From Bacteroidales bacterium (GTDB lineage: Bacteria > Bacteroidota > Bacteroidia > Bacteroidales > UBA932): DNA of 64,000 nt. The position numbers and the translations under genes are program-made. Location: positions 1 to 64,000 of the forward strand of contig SFMG01000005.1 in NCBI GenBank assembly GCA_004554455.1. The letters run 5' to 3'. This document shows, one piece after another, positions 48,099 to 56,694 of the stretch (its first letter is position 1; each line of letters begins with the position of its first letter). The notes beneath the pieces are model-generated. The model was given only the letters and a program-made list of their open reading frames with translations, did no database searches and was not told where the DNA came from.

Positions 48099-49637
48099 AT
48101 GGGAAATACGACAATAATGCAGGAGAACTCCACAATCACACAGGGTTTCCTCGAGGACAGGATATTCCGAATCGTTTCGGACACCGCCGAATCACTGGGC
48201 GTACGTGCCTTTGTGATAGGCGGTTATGTGCGTGACTGCTTCCTGGGAAGGCCGTCCAAGGACATAGACATAGTAGTCGAGGGCAGCGGTATAAGGCTGG
48301 CTGAGGCGGTGGCGGCTAAGCTGCACACGAATGTGTCAGTATTCAAAAACTTCGGCACCGCAATGCTGAGGTACAGGGGCACGGAGCTGGAATTCGTGGG
48401 CGCGAGGAAGGAATCCTATCACCGTGAGTCCCGCAATCCCATAGTCGAAGACGGGAGTCTCGAAGACGACCAGCTGCGCAGGGACTTCACCATAAACGCG
48501 ATGGCCTTCAGTCTTCAGAAAGAGGACTACGGCGCGCTCGTGGACCCCTTCGGGGGCATAAGGGACCTTGCAGCGGGCATCATACGCACTCCCTGCGATC
48601 CGGACACCACCTTCAGCGACGACCCTCTGCGTATGCTCAGGGCCATACGCTTCGCAACACGCCTCAGCAGTCCGGAACTGAAGTTCCGCATAGTCCCGGA
48701 GGCGTTCGAATCAATGAGCCGCAACCGGGAGCGCCTGCTCATACTCTCCAAGGAAAGGATTGCGGAAGAACTGAACAAGATGCTGGTCACCAGCCGCCCG
48801 TCCAGGGCTTTCATACTGATGGACAGCTGCGGCCTGCTGGATTACATACTTCCCCAGCTCACGAAACTCAAGGGCGTCCAGACTGTGGAGGGGAAAGGCC
48901 ACAAGGAGAACTTCTCCCATACCCTGCAGGTTCTGGACAATGTCGCAGTGGCGGAAGAGGAACTCATCGCCGAGGGCAAGCTGATGGATTACACTGTTGT
49001 GGACAACTGCGAGGTGGTGTCCGAACGCCGTTCTCCGGACGTATGGCTGCGCTGGGCCGCGCTCCTGCACGACATTGGCAAGCCGGTCTGCAAGCGCTTC
49101 GACCCAGCGACGGGATGGACTTTCCACGGCCACGAAGTGGTGGGCGCGCGCATGGTCCCGAAAATATTCCAGCAGCTGAAGATGCCGCTGAACGAAAAGA
49201 TGAAATACGTGCAGAAGCTCGTGAGTCTGCACCTCAGACCCATAGCCCTTGTGACAGAGGAGGTTACCGACTCCGCGGTGCGCAGGCTGCTTTTCGAGGC
49301 CGGCAACGACATAGACGACCTGATGCTGCTCTGCAATGCCGACATTACCTCGAAGAACCCGTACAAGGTGCAGCGTCTCAGGGAGAACTTCGAAATCGTG
49401 AAGCGCAAGCTTGTCGAGGTCGAGGAGAAGGATGCGATACGCAACTTCAAGAACCCGATCACAGGCGACTATGTGATGCAGCTATTCGGCATCGAACCTT
49501 GCAAGGAGATAGGCATACTCAAGGAATATGTGAAAGAAGCCATACTGGAAGGGGAGATACCAAACGAATTCGAGGCTGCGGACCGGCTGATGCGTGAAAA
49601 GGCCGCCGAAATGGGCCTCTTCCCGAAGGAGAACTGA
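48099..49637 (+). CDS. cca: CCA tRNA nucleotidyltransferase / poly(A) polymerase family protein with HD domain
   Basis: 512 residues from the ATG at 48099. The class-II nucleotidyltransferase motif is VIGGYVRDCFLGRPSKDIDIVV with the metal aspartates in DID (about 50-58). RRDFTINAMAF and DPLRMLRAIRFATRL follow, as in tRNA CCA-adding enzymes. The C-terminal half has an HD site: LHDIGKPVCKR then FHGHEVVGA, and SLHLRP. It probably repairs tRNA 3' ends, perhaps with phosphohydrolase activity from the HD part. The xer gene starts 2 bases after its stop. Confidence 0.87.
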   Translation: MGNTTIMQENSTITQGFLEDRIFRIVSDTAESLGVRAFVIGGYVRDCFLGRPSKDIDIVVEGSGIRLAEAVAAKLHTNVSVFKNFGTAMLRYRGTELEFVGARKESYHRESRNPIVEDGSLEDDQLRRDFTINAMAFSLQKEDYGALVDPFGGIRDLAAGIIRTPCDPDTTFSDDPLRMLRAIRFATRLSSPELKFRIVPEAFESMSRNRERLLILSKERIAEELNKMLVTSRPSRAFILMDSCGLLDYILPQLTKLKGVQTVEGKGHKENFSHTLQVLDNVAVAEEELIAEGKLMDYTVVDNCEVVSERRSPDVWLRWAALLHDIGKPVCKRFDPATGWTFHGHEVVGARMVPKIFQQLKMPLNEKMKYVQKLVSLHLRPIALVTEEVTDSAVRRLLFEAGNDIDDLMLLCNADITSKNPYKVQRLRENFEIVKRKLVEVEEKDAIRNFKNPITGDYVMQLFGIEPCKEIGILKEYVKEAILEGEIPNEFEAADRLMREKAAEMGLFPKEN

Positions 49638-49639
49638 CG

Positions 49640-50665
49640 ATGCAGCTTATCGATGCTTTCATAGACTACGTGGGTCCGGTCAGACGTCGCTCCGAACGGA
49701 CGCAGGAGATATACCGTTCTGCGGTCAGTTCCTTCTTTGCCTGGTATTTTTCCGGGTATGGCTCGGCCGCGGGAAACGGACTTATGGAAATTCCGGAGGC
49801 GGATATGCCTGGAATCCTGACCCTGAAAACCCTGAGGGACTGGCGTCATTACCTGCTTACGGAGAAGCGCTACTCGGCCAGGACCGTGAACCAGCATCTC
49901 TCGGCAATGAGCGGATTCTGCCACTGGCTCTTCCACAGGGAGGTTCTGCAGGAGAACCCCTTCGACCTGATGGAGAGGGGCGGTCACAGCGCCATAGAAG
50001 GGGTGAAGCTGAGGGATGAAAAGGAAAAGAGGGTGACTTTCTTCTCCGATGAGGCCCTGGAGCGTTATCTCGAAGAGACCCGCTCCGCCGCCGACGGCAC
50101 CCTGCTTGAACTCTATGCCGGGGAAGAACGCAAGGAGATATACGATCGTATATGCAGACGGATGATAATATCCTTTCTGTATGGGACGGCACTCCGCCGC
50201 TCGGAACTCATATCCCTGCCTCTAAAGGCGGTGGACTGGAAACGCAAGGTGTTGACGGTCACCGGAAAAGGCGGGAAGACCAGGCAGCTTGCGCTGACCG
50301 GGCCCCTGCTCGGGGAACTGCGCCGCTACAGGGAAGCCGTGGCCGCCATGGTACCGTCGGCCGGCAACGGGGCGGAGGATCCCTTCTTCGTGACCTTCAG
50401 TGGCAGGAAGCTCTATCCCGTATATGTGGACAGGGCCGTGAAGACGGAGCTGGGCGGGCGCGAAGACTGTCCGGGCCACAAATCGCCCCACGTTCTGAGA
50501 CATTCGCTGGCTACGGAACTGCTCAAGGAGGGCGCCGACATCTATTCGGTCGGCCGCTATCTCGGGCACTCGTCCATAGCCGCTACACAGATATATACCC
50601 ACGGGGACATACGGCAGCTGAAGGCCGTATATGAAAAGAGCTTCCCGAGGGCAGGCAAGAAATGA
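49640..50665 (+). CDS. Tyrosine recombinase XerC/XerD type
   Basis: 341 residues. A SAM-like N-terminal DNA-binding domain (about 1-125) precedes the catalytic domain. Active-site motifs: GTALRRSELISL (first Arg), KGGKTRQLALT (Lys), HVLRHSLATELL (His, Arg), LGHSSIAATQIYTH (His and nucleophile Tyr). It has the length of chromosomal Xer enzymes, slightly extended by an insertion around 145-165. Its position between cca and holA indicates a housekeeping dimer-resolution enzyme rather than one belonging to a mobile element; no att sites are seen nearby. Confidence 0.88.
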   Translation: MQLIDAFIDYVGPVRRRSERTQEIYRSAVSSFFAWYFSGYGSAAGNGLMEIPEADMPGILTLKTLRDWRHYLLTEKRYSARTVNQHLSAMSGFCHWLFHREVLQENPFDLMERGGHSAIEGVKLRDEKEKRVTFFSDEALERYLEETRSAADGTLLELYAGEERKEIYDRICRRMIISFLYGTALRRSELISLPLKAVDWKRKVLTVTGKGGKTRQLALTGPLLGELRRYREAVAAMVPSAGNGAEDPFFVTFSGRKLYPVYVDRAVKTELGGREDCPGHKSPHVLRHSLATELLKEGADIYSVGRYLGHSSIAATQIYTHGDIRQLKAVYEKSFPRAGKK

Positions 50666-50668
50666 TAT

Positions 50669-51709
50669 ATGGCTAAACAGAACTACTTGGACTGCGACAA
50701 GCTCTGCCGAACGCTTGTCAGCGAGGCCTCGAAAGGCATATTCAGACCCGTCTATCTGCTGATGGGCGACGAACCATATTACGTGGATATGGTCTGCGAT
50801 GCGGTGATGGCCAACTGCATACCCGAGGAGGACAGGGACTTCAACCAGCTCGTATGCTACGGCTCCGATACGAACGCCGACAAGGTCATTACCGCCGCGA
50901 GACGTTACCCTATGTTCTCCGAACGGCAGCTGGTGGTGCTCAAGGAGGCCCAGATGATGAAGGATGTGGAGAACCTCCACTATTATTGCGAGACGCCGCT
51001 CGACTCCACCGTGCTGGTCATTTGCATGAAGGGCGCAAGGGCCGACAAGCGACGCGCGCTCTATAAGAGCGCCTCCAGGTTCGGTGCAGTCGTGGATTCG
51101 GTGCCCGTCAGGGAATATGAAATGGCCGGATGGCTCCAGTCCTATTTCTCCTCCAGGGGCCTTAGGCTCGCTCCGGACGCTGCCCAGCTCCTCATCGAGT
51201 TCGCCGGCATGGAGCTCTCGAAGATAGCCATAGAGACGGACAAGATGCTCAGGAACCTGCCGGAAGGAACTGTGGACGTGAGTGCCGAAGATGTGGAGAC
51301 CAATGTGGGAATGAGCCGCAAGTGGACCATCTTCGAACTTTCCGACGCCCTGTTCCACCACGATGCGGCCAAGGCCCTCAGGATTGCCTCCCTGGTGGGC
51401 AGTTCCGCCGGTTTCGCGATGCCGGCCGCTACCGGACGCCTTTTCGCGCAGTTCTACAACCTCTTGCGCTATCACGCAGTGAAACTGAAGAAGCCGGGCA
51501 TAGATTCCTACAATATGGCCTCCGAGCTCGGCATCTCTCCATATCTGTTGCGGAACTACGAGACGGCTGCGCGCTGGTACAACCTGAAAAAGACGATGCA
51601 GATAGTGGCCCTTTTCAGGGAATATGACTTCAAGGGCAAGGGCGGAGAGCAGGGAGAGGCCTCCCAGGGCGACCTTCTCGTGGAACTGACTGCAAAGATA
51701 TTGGCCTGA
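50669..51709 (+). CDS. holA: DNA polymerase III subunit delta HolA
   Basis: 346 residues. GIFRPVYLLMGDEPYYVDMVCDAV near the N-terminus is the delta-subunit signature, followed by RRYPMFSERQLVVLKEA and the AAA+ middle with FAGMELSKIAIETDKML. The C-terminal collar region is recognisable from FELSDALFHHDAAKALRI. It opens the beta clamp for loading. It begins 3 bases after the Xer stop and ends the cca-xer-holA transcript. Confidence 0.9.
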   Translation: MAKQNYLDCDKLCRTLVSEASKGIFRPVYLLMGDEPYYVDMVCDAVMANCIPEEDRDFNQLVCYGSDTNADKVITAARRYPMFSERQLVVLKEAQMMKDVENLHYYCETPLDSTVLVICMKGARADKRRALYKSASRFGAVVDSVPVREYEMAGWLQSYFSSRGLRLAPDAAQLLIEFAGMELSKIAIETDKMLRNLPEGTVDVSAEDVETNVGMSRKWTIFELSDALFHHDAAKALRIASLVGSSAGFAMPAATGRLFAQFYNLLRYHAVKLKKPGIDSYNMASELGISPYLLRNYETAARWYNLKKTMQIVALFREYDFKGKGGEQGEASQGDLLVELTAKILA

Positions 51710-51775
51710 GACTGTAGTAAAGCGGGCAGCCTCTGCGTCAAAGACAGAAAGATAATTCAGAATATAACGGACTAT

Positions 51776-52633
51776 ATGGACAATTACATCATCCAATGCA
51801 GGGAAGTCTGCAAGAATTTCGGGGAGAAGGTTGCGCTAGACCACGTCAGCGTATCTGTTCCCGAGGGCAAGATTTACGGTCTGCTCGGACCGAACGGGGC
51901 CGGCAAGACCACTTTGATCAGAATAATCAACAGAATCACCATCCCCAACTCGGGCGAGGTGCTTTTCAACGGAAGACCCATTACCCAGGAGGACGTTTCA
52001 CGCATAGGATATCTCCCGGAAGAGAGGGGACTCTACCGTAAGATGAAGGTGGGGGAGCAGGCCATGTATCTGGCCCGTCTCAAGGGAATGAGCTCCAGGG
52101 ATGCCGAGGCGGAACTCAGACGCTGGTTCGAGAAATTCGGCATAATGGGCTGGTGGAACAAGAAGGTAGAGGAACTCTCCAAGGGAATGGCCCAGAAGTT
52201 CCAGTTCATAACCACGGTAGTGCACAGGCCGAAGCTTCTTATCCTGGACGAGCCTTTCTCCGGTTTCGACCCGGTCAATGCCCAGGTAATCAGGGAGGAG
52301 ATACTCCGTCTCAAGGAGGAAGGCGCGACCATATTGCTTTCCACCCACAATATGGAATCCGTCGAGGAACTCTGCGACAACATATCCCTTTTTAACAAGT
52401 CGCACGTCGTGCTGTCCGGGGGCGTCGGGGATATACGCCGCGAATACGGCAACAACAACGTCGAAATCGTATATACTGACGCGGACGGCCGCCACACCGA
52501 AGTGCTGCCGGCAGGTGCCGACGCTAACGGAGTGCTGCGCGATTATATTGAAAAAGGTGTGACAGTCAACGCTTTCCGCGAACTGATGCCGCGCATGAAC
52601 GATATATTCATCAAACTTGTAAAGGAGGACTAA
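51776..52633 (+). CDS. ABC transporter ATP-binding protein (NatA-like)
   Basis: 285 residues. Walker A GPNGAGKTT (38-46), the signature LSKGMAQKFQ near 140-149, Walker B LILDEPFSGFDP and the switch histidine in LLSTHNMES. A DUF4162-like C-terminal tail (about 215-285) is typical of ABC-2 exporters such as NatA. It pairs with the permease that starts 3 bases later. Sodium or antibiotic extrusion is known for relatives, but the substrate here is open. Confidence 0.88.
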   Translation: MDNYIIQCREVCKNFGEKVALDHVSVSVPEGKIYGLLGPNGAGKTTLIRIINRITIPNSGEVLFNGRPITQEDVSRIGYLPEERGLYRKMKVGEQAMYLARLKGMSSRDAEAELRRWFEKFGIMGWWNKKVEELSKGMAQKFQFITTVVHRPKLLILDEPFSGFDPVNAQVIREEILRLKEEGATILLSTHNMESVEELCDNISLFNKSHVVLSGGVGDIRREYGNNNVEIVYTDADGRHTEVLPAGADANGVLRDYIEKGVTVNAFRELMPRMNDIFIKLVKED

Positions 52634-52636
52634 ACT

Positions 52637-53986
52637 ATGAATATGAGAACTGTGGGCGTGGTCATCTCACGCGAATATATGACCAGGGTCAAGAAGAAAT
52701 CCTTCCTTGTGATAACCTTCGTGGTGCCTCTGCTCTTTGCCGCTTTGTGCATGCTGCCGAGCATCATAATGCTTTTTGCAAAGGACAAGGCCCAGACCGT
52801 GGGTTATGTGGACGAGTCCGGCTTCGTGAGCGCCAAGCTGGTGAACACGGACGCCGTTACCTATTTCCCTTATGATTTCGTGGATGAGGAACAGCTCCGC
52901 GCGAAGGTGAATTCCGGGGAGATAGATGCCTATATGATCATAGGCAAGGCCGATTCCACTCTCAACGTGCCTGTCAAGATGGCTTCGGACAAGTCCGTGA
53001 GCATGGATCTCAAGGACGCCGTCTCCGCCCAGATAAAGGAGGCTGTGGAAGAGGCCAGGATGGACCGCACCGGCATTGAAGGACTCAGGGAGATAATGGA
53101 GAGCATAGAGCCGAGGATAGACATCAAGACCTCCAAGTTCGATGCTGATGGCGAGGAGAGCGTCACCTCCACCGACGTCACAATGATCATATCCCTGATT
53201 CTCTCCACCATCATATATATGTTCATCGCGATGTTCTCGGGAATGGTGATGAGCAGTGTGATCGAGGAGAAGTCCAGCAGGATAGTCGAGGTGCTCATCT
53301 CCTCTGTGAAGTCCACCGAGCTCATGTTCGGAAAGATCATTGGTGTGGCACTCGTGGCCCTTACCCAGTTCTTCCTCTGGGTGATACTCGCAGGAGCCCT
53401 GGTGGGCATAGGCGGGGCTGTGCTCGGGGCTGAATCCCTTGGTCAGAGCGCCGAGGCGATGAGCCAGATCAGCGCAATGGACCCTACCGCCATGGTGGAC
53501 AGCCTTTCCTTCACCACCGGCAATGCGGAGATAGACGAGGTGCTGCTCTCCCTCAAGTCGGTGCCGTTCCTGGAGATAATCGTGGCCTTCGTGATATATT
53601 TCGTGCTGGGCTACCTGCTCTACGCCTCCCTTTTCGCTGCCATAGGCTCGGCCGGCGACAACGAAGCCGACACTCAGCAGCTGCAGCTTCCGGTGACCAT
53701 CCCTCTCCTGATTTCATTCTTCATCGCTTTCTATGCCTTCAAGGCGCCGGAAAGCCAGGTTGTCTTCTGGGGCTCCATGATCCCGTTCACCTCTCCTATA
53801 GTGATGCTGGCCAGGATACCTTCTGGTGACGTGCAGATGTGGGAACTGGCAGTGTCGATTCTGCTGCTCCTGCTGACCTTCATCGCCTGCGCCTGGGCTT
53901 CTGCAAAGATCTACAAGGTCGGAGTGCTGATGTACGGCAAGAAGAACAGCTTCAAGGATCTCTGGAAGTGGTTGAAACAGAAATAG
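52637..53986 (+). CDS. ABC-2 type transporter permease (NatB-like)
   Basis: 449 residues. One transmembrane helix (about 23-48) is followed by a large extracytoplasmic domain (about 50-180). Five further helices start at about 186 (VTMIISLILSTIIYMFIAMFSG), with the conserved SVIEEKSSRIVEVLISSVKSTELMFGKIIGVA loop of ABC-2 exporters. It forms the membrane part of the exporter with the ATPase before it. Length and topology match the NatB group. Confidence 0.86.
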   Translation: MNMRTVGVVISREYMTRVKKKSFLVITFVVPLLFAALCMLPSIIMLFAKDKAQTVGYVDESGFVSAKLVNTDAVTYFPYDFVDEEQLRAKVNSGEIDAYMIIGKADSTLNVPVKMASDKSVSMDLKDAVSAQIKEAVEEARMDRTGIEGLREIMESIEPRIDIKTSKFDADGEESVTSTDVTMIISLILSTIIYMFIAMFSGMVMSSVIEEKSSRIVEVLISSVKSTELMFGKIIGVALVALTQFFLWVILAGALVGIGGAVLGAESLGQSAEAMSQISAMDPTAMVDSLSFTTGNAEIDEVLLSLKSVPFLEIIVAFVIYFVLGYLLYASLFAAIGSAGDNEADTQQLQLPVTIPLLISFFIAFYAFKAPESQVVFWGSMIPFTSPIVMLARIPSGDVQMWELAVSILLLLLTFIACAWASAKIYKVGVLMYGKKNSFKDLWKWLKQK

Positions 53987-54005
53987 AAACAGAAATAGAA
54001 GCAAA

Positions 54006-54827
54006 ATGAAAAGAACAGTTGTCTTTTTCTCTGTGCTGCTGCTCTCCCTTTCTATGGGGGCGCAGCAATTCGCGTGGAAGACCGTCGAAATGGACGGCAG
54101 CAGGACTGGATGTTCCGCTCCGGGGGCCGACAATGTGGAAGAGGCTCTCGGCAGGGTGGAGGGCAGGAGCTATTACGCCCCTAACGGACGCGTTTACAGA
54201 AAGGGCTCCGTCCCGCGTGTGGCCGCGACCGTGATCGCCGCCCAGCCGGCTATGGCCGACCTCAAGCAGGTGGTGGGTTTCTCCGAGCGTGGAATGTCTT
54301 CCCGGGGTGCCAATACCCCTCTGGCCAATTTCGCCACTGATGCTATGCTGGAAAGCTCCGAAAGCATCTTCGGTGTCAGGGCAGATCTCGCCATACTGAA
54401 TTCCGGCGGCATACGTGCGTCGGTTCCCAAGGGCAAGGTGCTCAAGGACGATATAGTCTCCATCTTCCCTTTCCGCAACTACGTCGTGCTCGTGGAATGG
54501 CCCGGCAGTGTGCTCCTGAACTACCTTGAGCGTCAGGCCGTCCGTTATCCACAGCCTGTCGCAGGCGTCGAAATGCATATACGCGACCATAAGCTGGTTT
54601 CCGCAAGCATAGGTGGCAAGGCCATAGACCCCGACGCCATCTACCGCCTGGTAACCATAGACTTCCTGCTCGGTTCCGGCGACAACATGCGTCTGGCCGA
54701 GGGAGCCAGGGACATACGCCGCACCCAGGTGCTGGTATTTGATGTGATTATGGACAGAATCAACGCCCTCACTGCGGCCGGCAAGACTCTCGATGCCGCA
54801 GAGGACGGACGCGTGGTCTTCGAGTAG
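54006..54827 (+). CDS. 5'-nucleotidase C-terminal domain protein, exported
   Basis: 273 residues with a signal peptide (about 1-19). ANTPLANFATDAMLESSE, LAILNSGGIRASVPKGKVLKDDIVSIFPFRNYVVLVEWPGSVLLNYLERQA and FLLGSGDNMRLAEG are the substrate-binding motifs of the UshA/5'-nucleotidase C-terminal domain. The metallophosphatase half is absent and is instead encoded by the next gene. The two products probably act together in the periplasm. This gene comes first, so the order is reversed relative to a fused UshA. Confidence 0.88.
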   Translation: MKRTVVFFSVLLLSLSMGAQQFAWKTVEMDGSRTGCSAPGADNVEEALGRVEGRSYYAPNGRVYRKGSVPRVAATVIAAQPAMADLKQVVGFSERGMSSRGANTPLANFATDAMLESSESIFGVRADLAILNSGGIRASVPKGKVLKDDIVSIFPFRNYVVLVEWPGSVLLNYLERQAVRYPQPVAGVEMHIRDHKLVSASIGGKAIDPDAIYRLVTIDFLLGSGDNMRLAEGARDIRRTQVLVFDVIMDRINALTAAGKTLDAAEDGRVVFE

Positions 54828-54847
54828 CACTTTATCATAAGGTATAT

Positions 54848-55678
54848 ATGAAAAGAATTTTTTCCATTGTGGCGGCGCTCTGTTTCCTTTCGGCGCAGAG
54901 CCTTGATGCCCAAAGACTTACCATACTGCATACCAACGACACCCACAGCCATATAGACCCTCAGAGAGGGGGCCGCGACGACGGAAAGCTGGGCGTCATA
55001 GAGCGGGCGGCCTTCATCGACAGCGTACGCACTGCCGACGGGAGACGCAACGTGCTGCTGCTGGATGCCGGCGATTTCGACCAGGGCTCGTCCTATTTCA
55101 CAGTGCTCGGGGGCCGGGTCGAGGTGGACTTGCTGAACGATATGGGCTATGATGCCGTAGCTTTGGGCAACCACGAGTTCGACAACGGCATAGAGGACCT
55201 CTGCGAGCGTATGAAACGCTTCAAGGGCGACGTGCTCTGCGCGAATTACGATTTTTCGGAATTCGAACTCGGCAAATACGTGAAACCCTATGCCATATAC
55301 CGTCGCGGCGGTCTGAAGATAGGCGTCATAGGCCTGCTGACCAACGTGCGTTCGGTGGTTGCGGCGGAGACGGCGGCGCGCCTGAAATATCTGAGCCCTT
55401 CGGAATGCGTGAACCGCTGGTCAGCCTATCTGCGCGAACGCAAGGGCTGCGACCTGGTCATAGTCCTGAGCCATCTGGGTTACGACGGCCGTCCGGGCAG
55501 CGATGACCACGACTGCGGAATGGCAGCGATGAGCAGGGGAGTGGATATGGTGATAGGCGGGCATTCGCACACCTATCTGCCCGAAGCGACTTACGTGAAT
55601 GACCTCGACGGCAAGCCGGTGATGATCGTACAGGACTACCGCTGGGGCCTGTATGTAGGAGATATCAAGGTGAATTAG
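54848..55678 (+). CDS. 5'-nucleotidase N-terminal metallophosphoesterase domain, exported
   Basis: 276 residues with a signal peptide (about 1-21). Calcineurin-like motifs: HTNDTHSHIDP, LDAGDFDQGSSYF, VALGNHEFDNG, ILSHLGYDG and GGHSHTYLP carry the dimetal ligands. It is the catalytic half of a UshA-like nucleotidase and depends on the C-terminal domain supplied by the gene 20 bases upstream for nucleotide binding, which is inferred. Its stop overlaps that of the convergent yicC by 4 bases. Confidence 0.88.
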   Translation: MKRIFSIVAALCFLSAQSLDAQRLTILHTNDTHSHIDPQRGGRDDGKLGVIERAAFIDSVRTADGRRNVLLLDAGDFDQGSSYFTVLGGRVEVDLLNDMGYDAVALGNHEFDNGIEDLCERMKRFKGDVLCANYDFSEFELGKYVKPYAIYRRGGLKIGVIGLLTNVRSVVAAETAARLKYLSPSECVNRWSAYLRERKGCDLVIVLSHLGYDGRPGSDDHDCGMAAMSRGVDMVIGGHSHTYLPEATYVNDLDGKPVMIVQDYRWGLYVGDIKVN

Positions 55679-56577
55679 AGTATATTGAGACTCTGTTCCT
55701 TAATCTTTTCGAGCTCGTCCTTCATAGAGGTGACGAGCTTTTGTATTTCGCTGTGGTTGGCCTTGGAACCGGTGGTGTTGATCTCGCGGCCCATTTCCTG
55801 GGCGATGAAACCGAGCTTCTTGCCGGGATAGGCCTCCTTCCCGAGGGTCTCGAGGTAGTAGGCGCAGTGCTGGCGCAGGCGTACCCTTTCCTCGTTGATG
55901 TCCAGCTTCTCAAGGTAATATATCATCTCCTGCTCCAGCCTTTCCGGCTCAGGGCTGGCGCCTATCTCCGCAAAGCGGGCGAGTATGCGCTCGCGCACGG
56001 CTTCGCTGCGTTCCTTCTCGTATTTCTCTATCTCGTGTGAGGCCTCGAGTATCTTTGCGACCTTGGAACTTACGTCGGCACCGAGTATGGCTCCCTCCCG
56101 CGTACGGAAGGCTATGAGCATATCCGTCGCCTCGTCAATGGCCTTTTCGACCAGAGGCCAGTTTTCTTCGGTGATTATCTCGGATTTGCGGCTCTCGATG
56201 ACATCCGGAAGCGAGAGCAGGGTCGAAAGGGTGTCGATGGCCTCGCTGCGTCCCTGGCTGAGGGAACCCGGTTCCGAGTAGCTGATGAGCTTGCGCAGCT
56301 CGTTCATCTGGCGGAAGTACTCGAGGGCCACGTCGCTGTTGATCCTGCGGGCGCTTTCCACGGCATTCGGCTCCCAGTTGACATAGAGGTCTATGGTTCC
56401 GCGCTGCAGCTTTTCGGCGAGCTTCCTGCGCACGCCCAGCTCCTTGTCCTTGGGGAGGAGGGAGCTGCGTATGTTGATGTCAGCGCTCTTTCCGTTGAGG
56501 GAACGTATCTCGATCCCGAGCTTTCCGTTCTCGAGCAGGGCCTCCGCCTTGCCGTATCCAGTCATTGATTGTACCAT
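55675..56577 (-). CDS. yicC: YicC-family endoribonuclease
   Basis: 300 residues from the ATG at 56577, where MVQSMTGYGKAEA is the family start; an earlier in-frame ATG (56619) overlaps its promoter. IRSLNGKSADINIRSS and the C-terminal LGFIAQEMGREINTTGSKANHSEIQKLV are the most conserved parts. E. coli YicC is reported to be an endoribonuclease affecting small-RNA turnover. It is transcribed divergently from glnS. Confidence 0.88.
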   Translation of the reverse strand: MVQSMTGYGKAEALLENGKLGIEIRSLNGKSADINIRSSLLPKDKELGVRRKLAEKLQRGTIDLYVNWEPNAVESARRINSDVALEYFRQMNELRKLISYSEPGSLSQGRSEAIDTLSTLLSLPDVIESRKSEIITEENWPLVEKAIDEATDMLIAFRTREGAILGADVSSKVAKILEASHEIEKYEKERSEAVRERILARFAEIGASPEPERLEQEMIYYLEKLDINEERVRLRQHCAYYLETLGKEAYPGKKLGFIAQEMGREINTTGSKANHSEIQKLVTSMKDELEKIKEQSLNIL

Positions 56578-56616
56578 AAGTTCCGTATAGTTTATGCCCC
56601 GCATCCCGGAGCGCGG

Positions 56617-56645
56617 CAAAAGTACGAATTATTTTTATATCTTTG
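56617..56645. promoter_or_regulatory. Divergent -7 boxes of yicC and glnS
   Basis: TACTTTTG on the minus strand (56617-56624) and TATCTTTG on the plus strand (56638-56645) both fit TAnnTTTG and face outward, 13 bases apart. The two promoters must overlap, so polymerase binding at one may exclude the other. Confidence 0.4.
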
Positions 56646-56694
56646 CCCGATTGTATGACTACAGTACGCTTTGCAACAAAGAAACTTATTCAAG

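Noticed and set aside
49640..50665. Xer-type recombinase as an integrase of a mobile element
   Set aside because: It is tightly packed between cca and holA, has housekeeping length, and no attachment sites or cargo are seen nearby.
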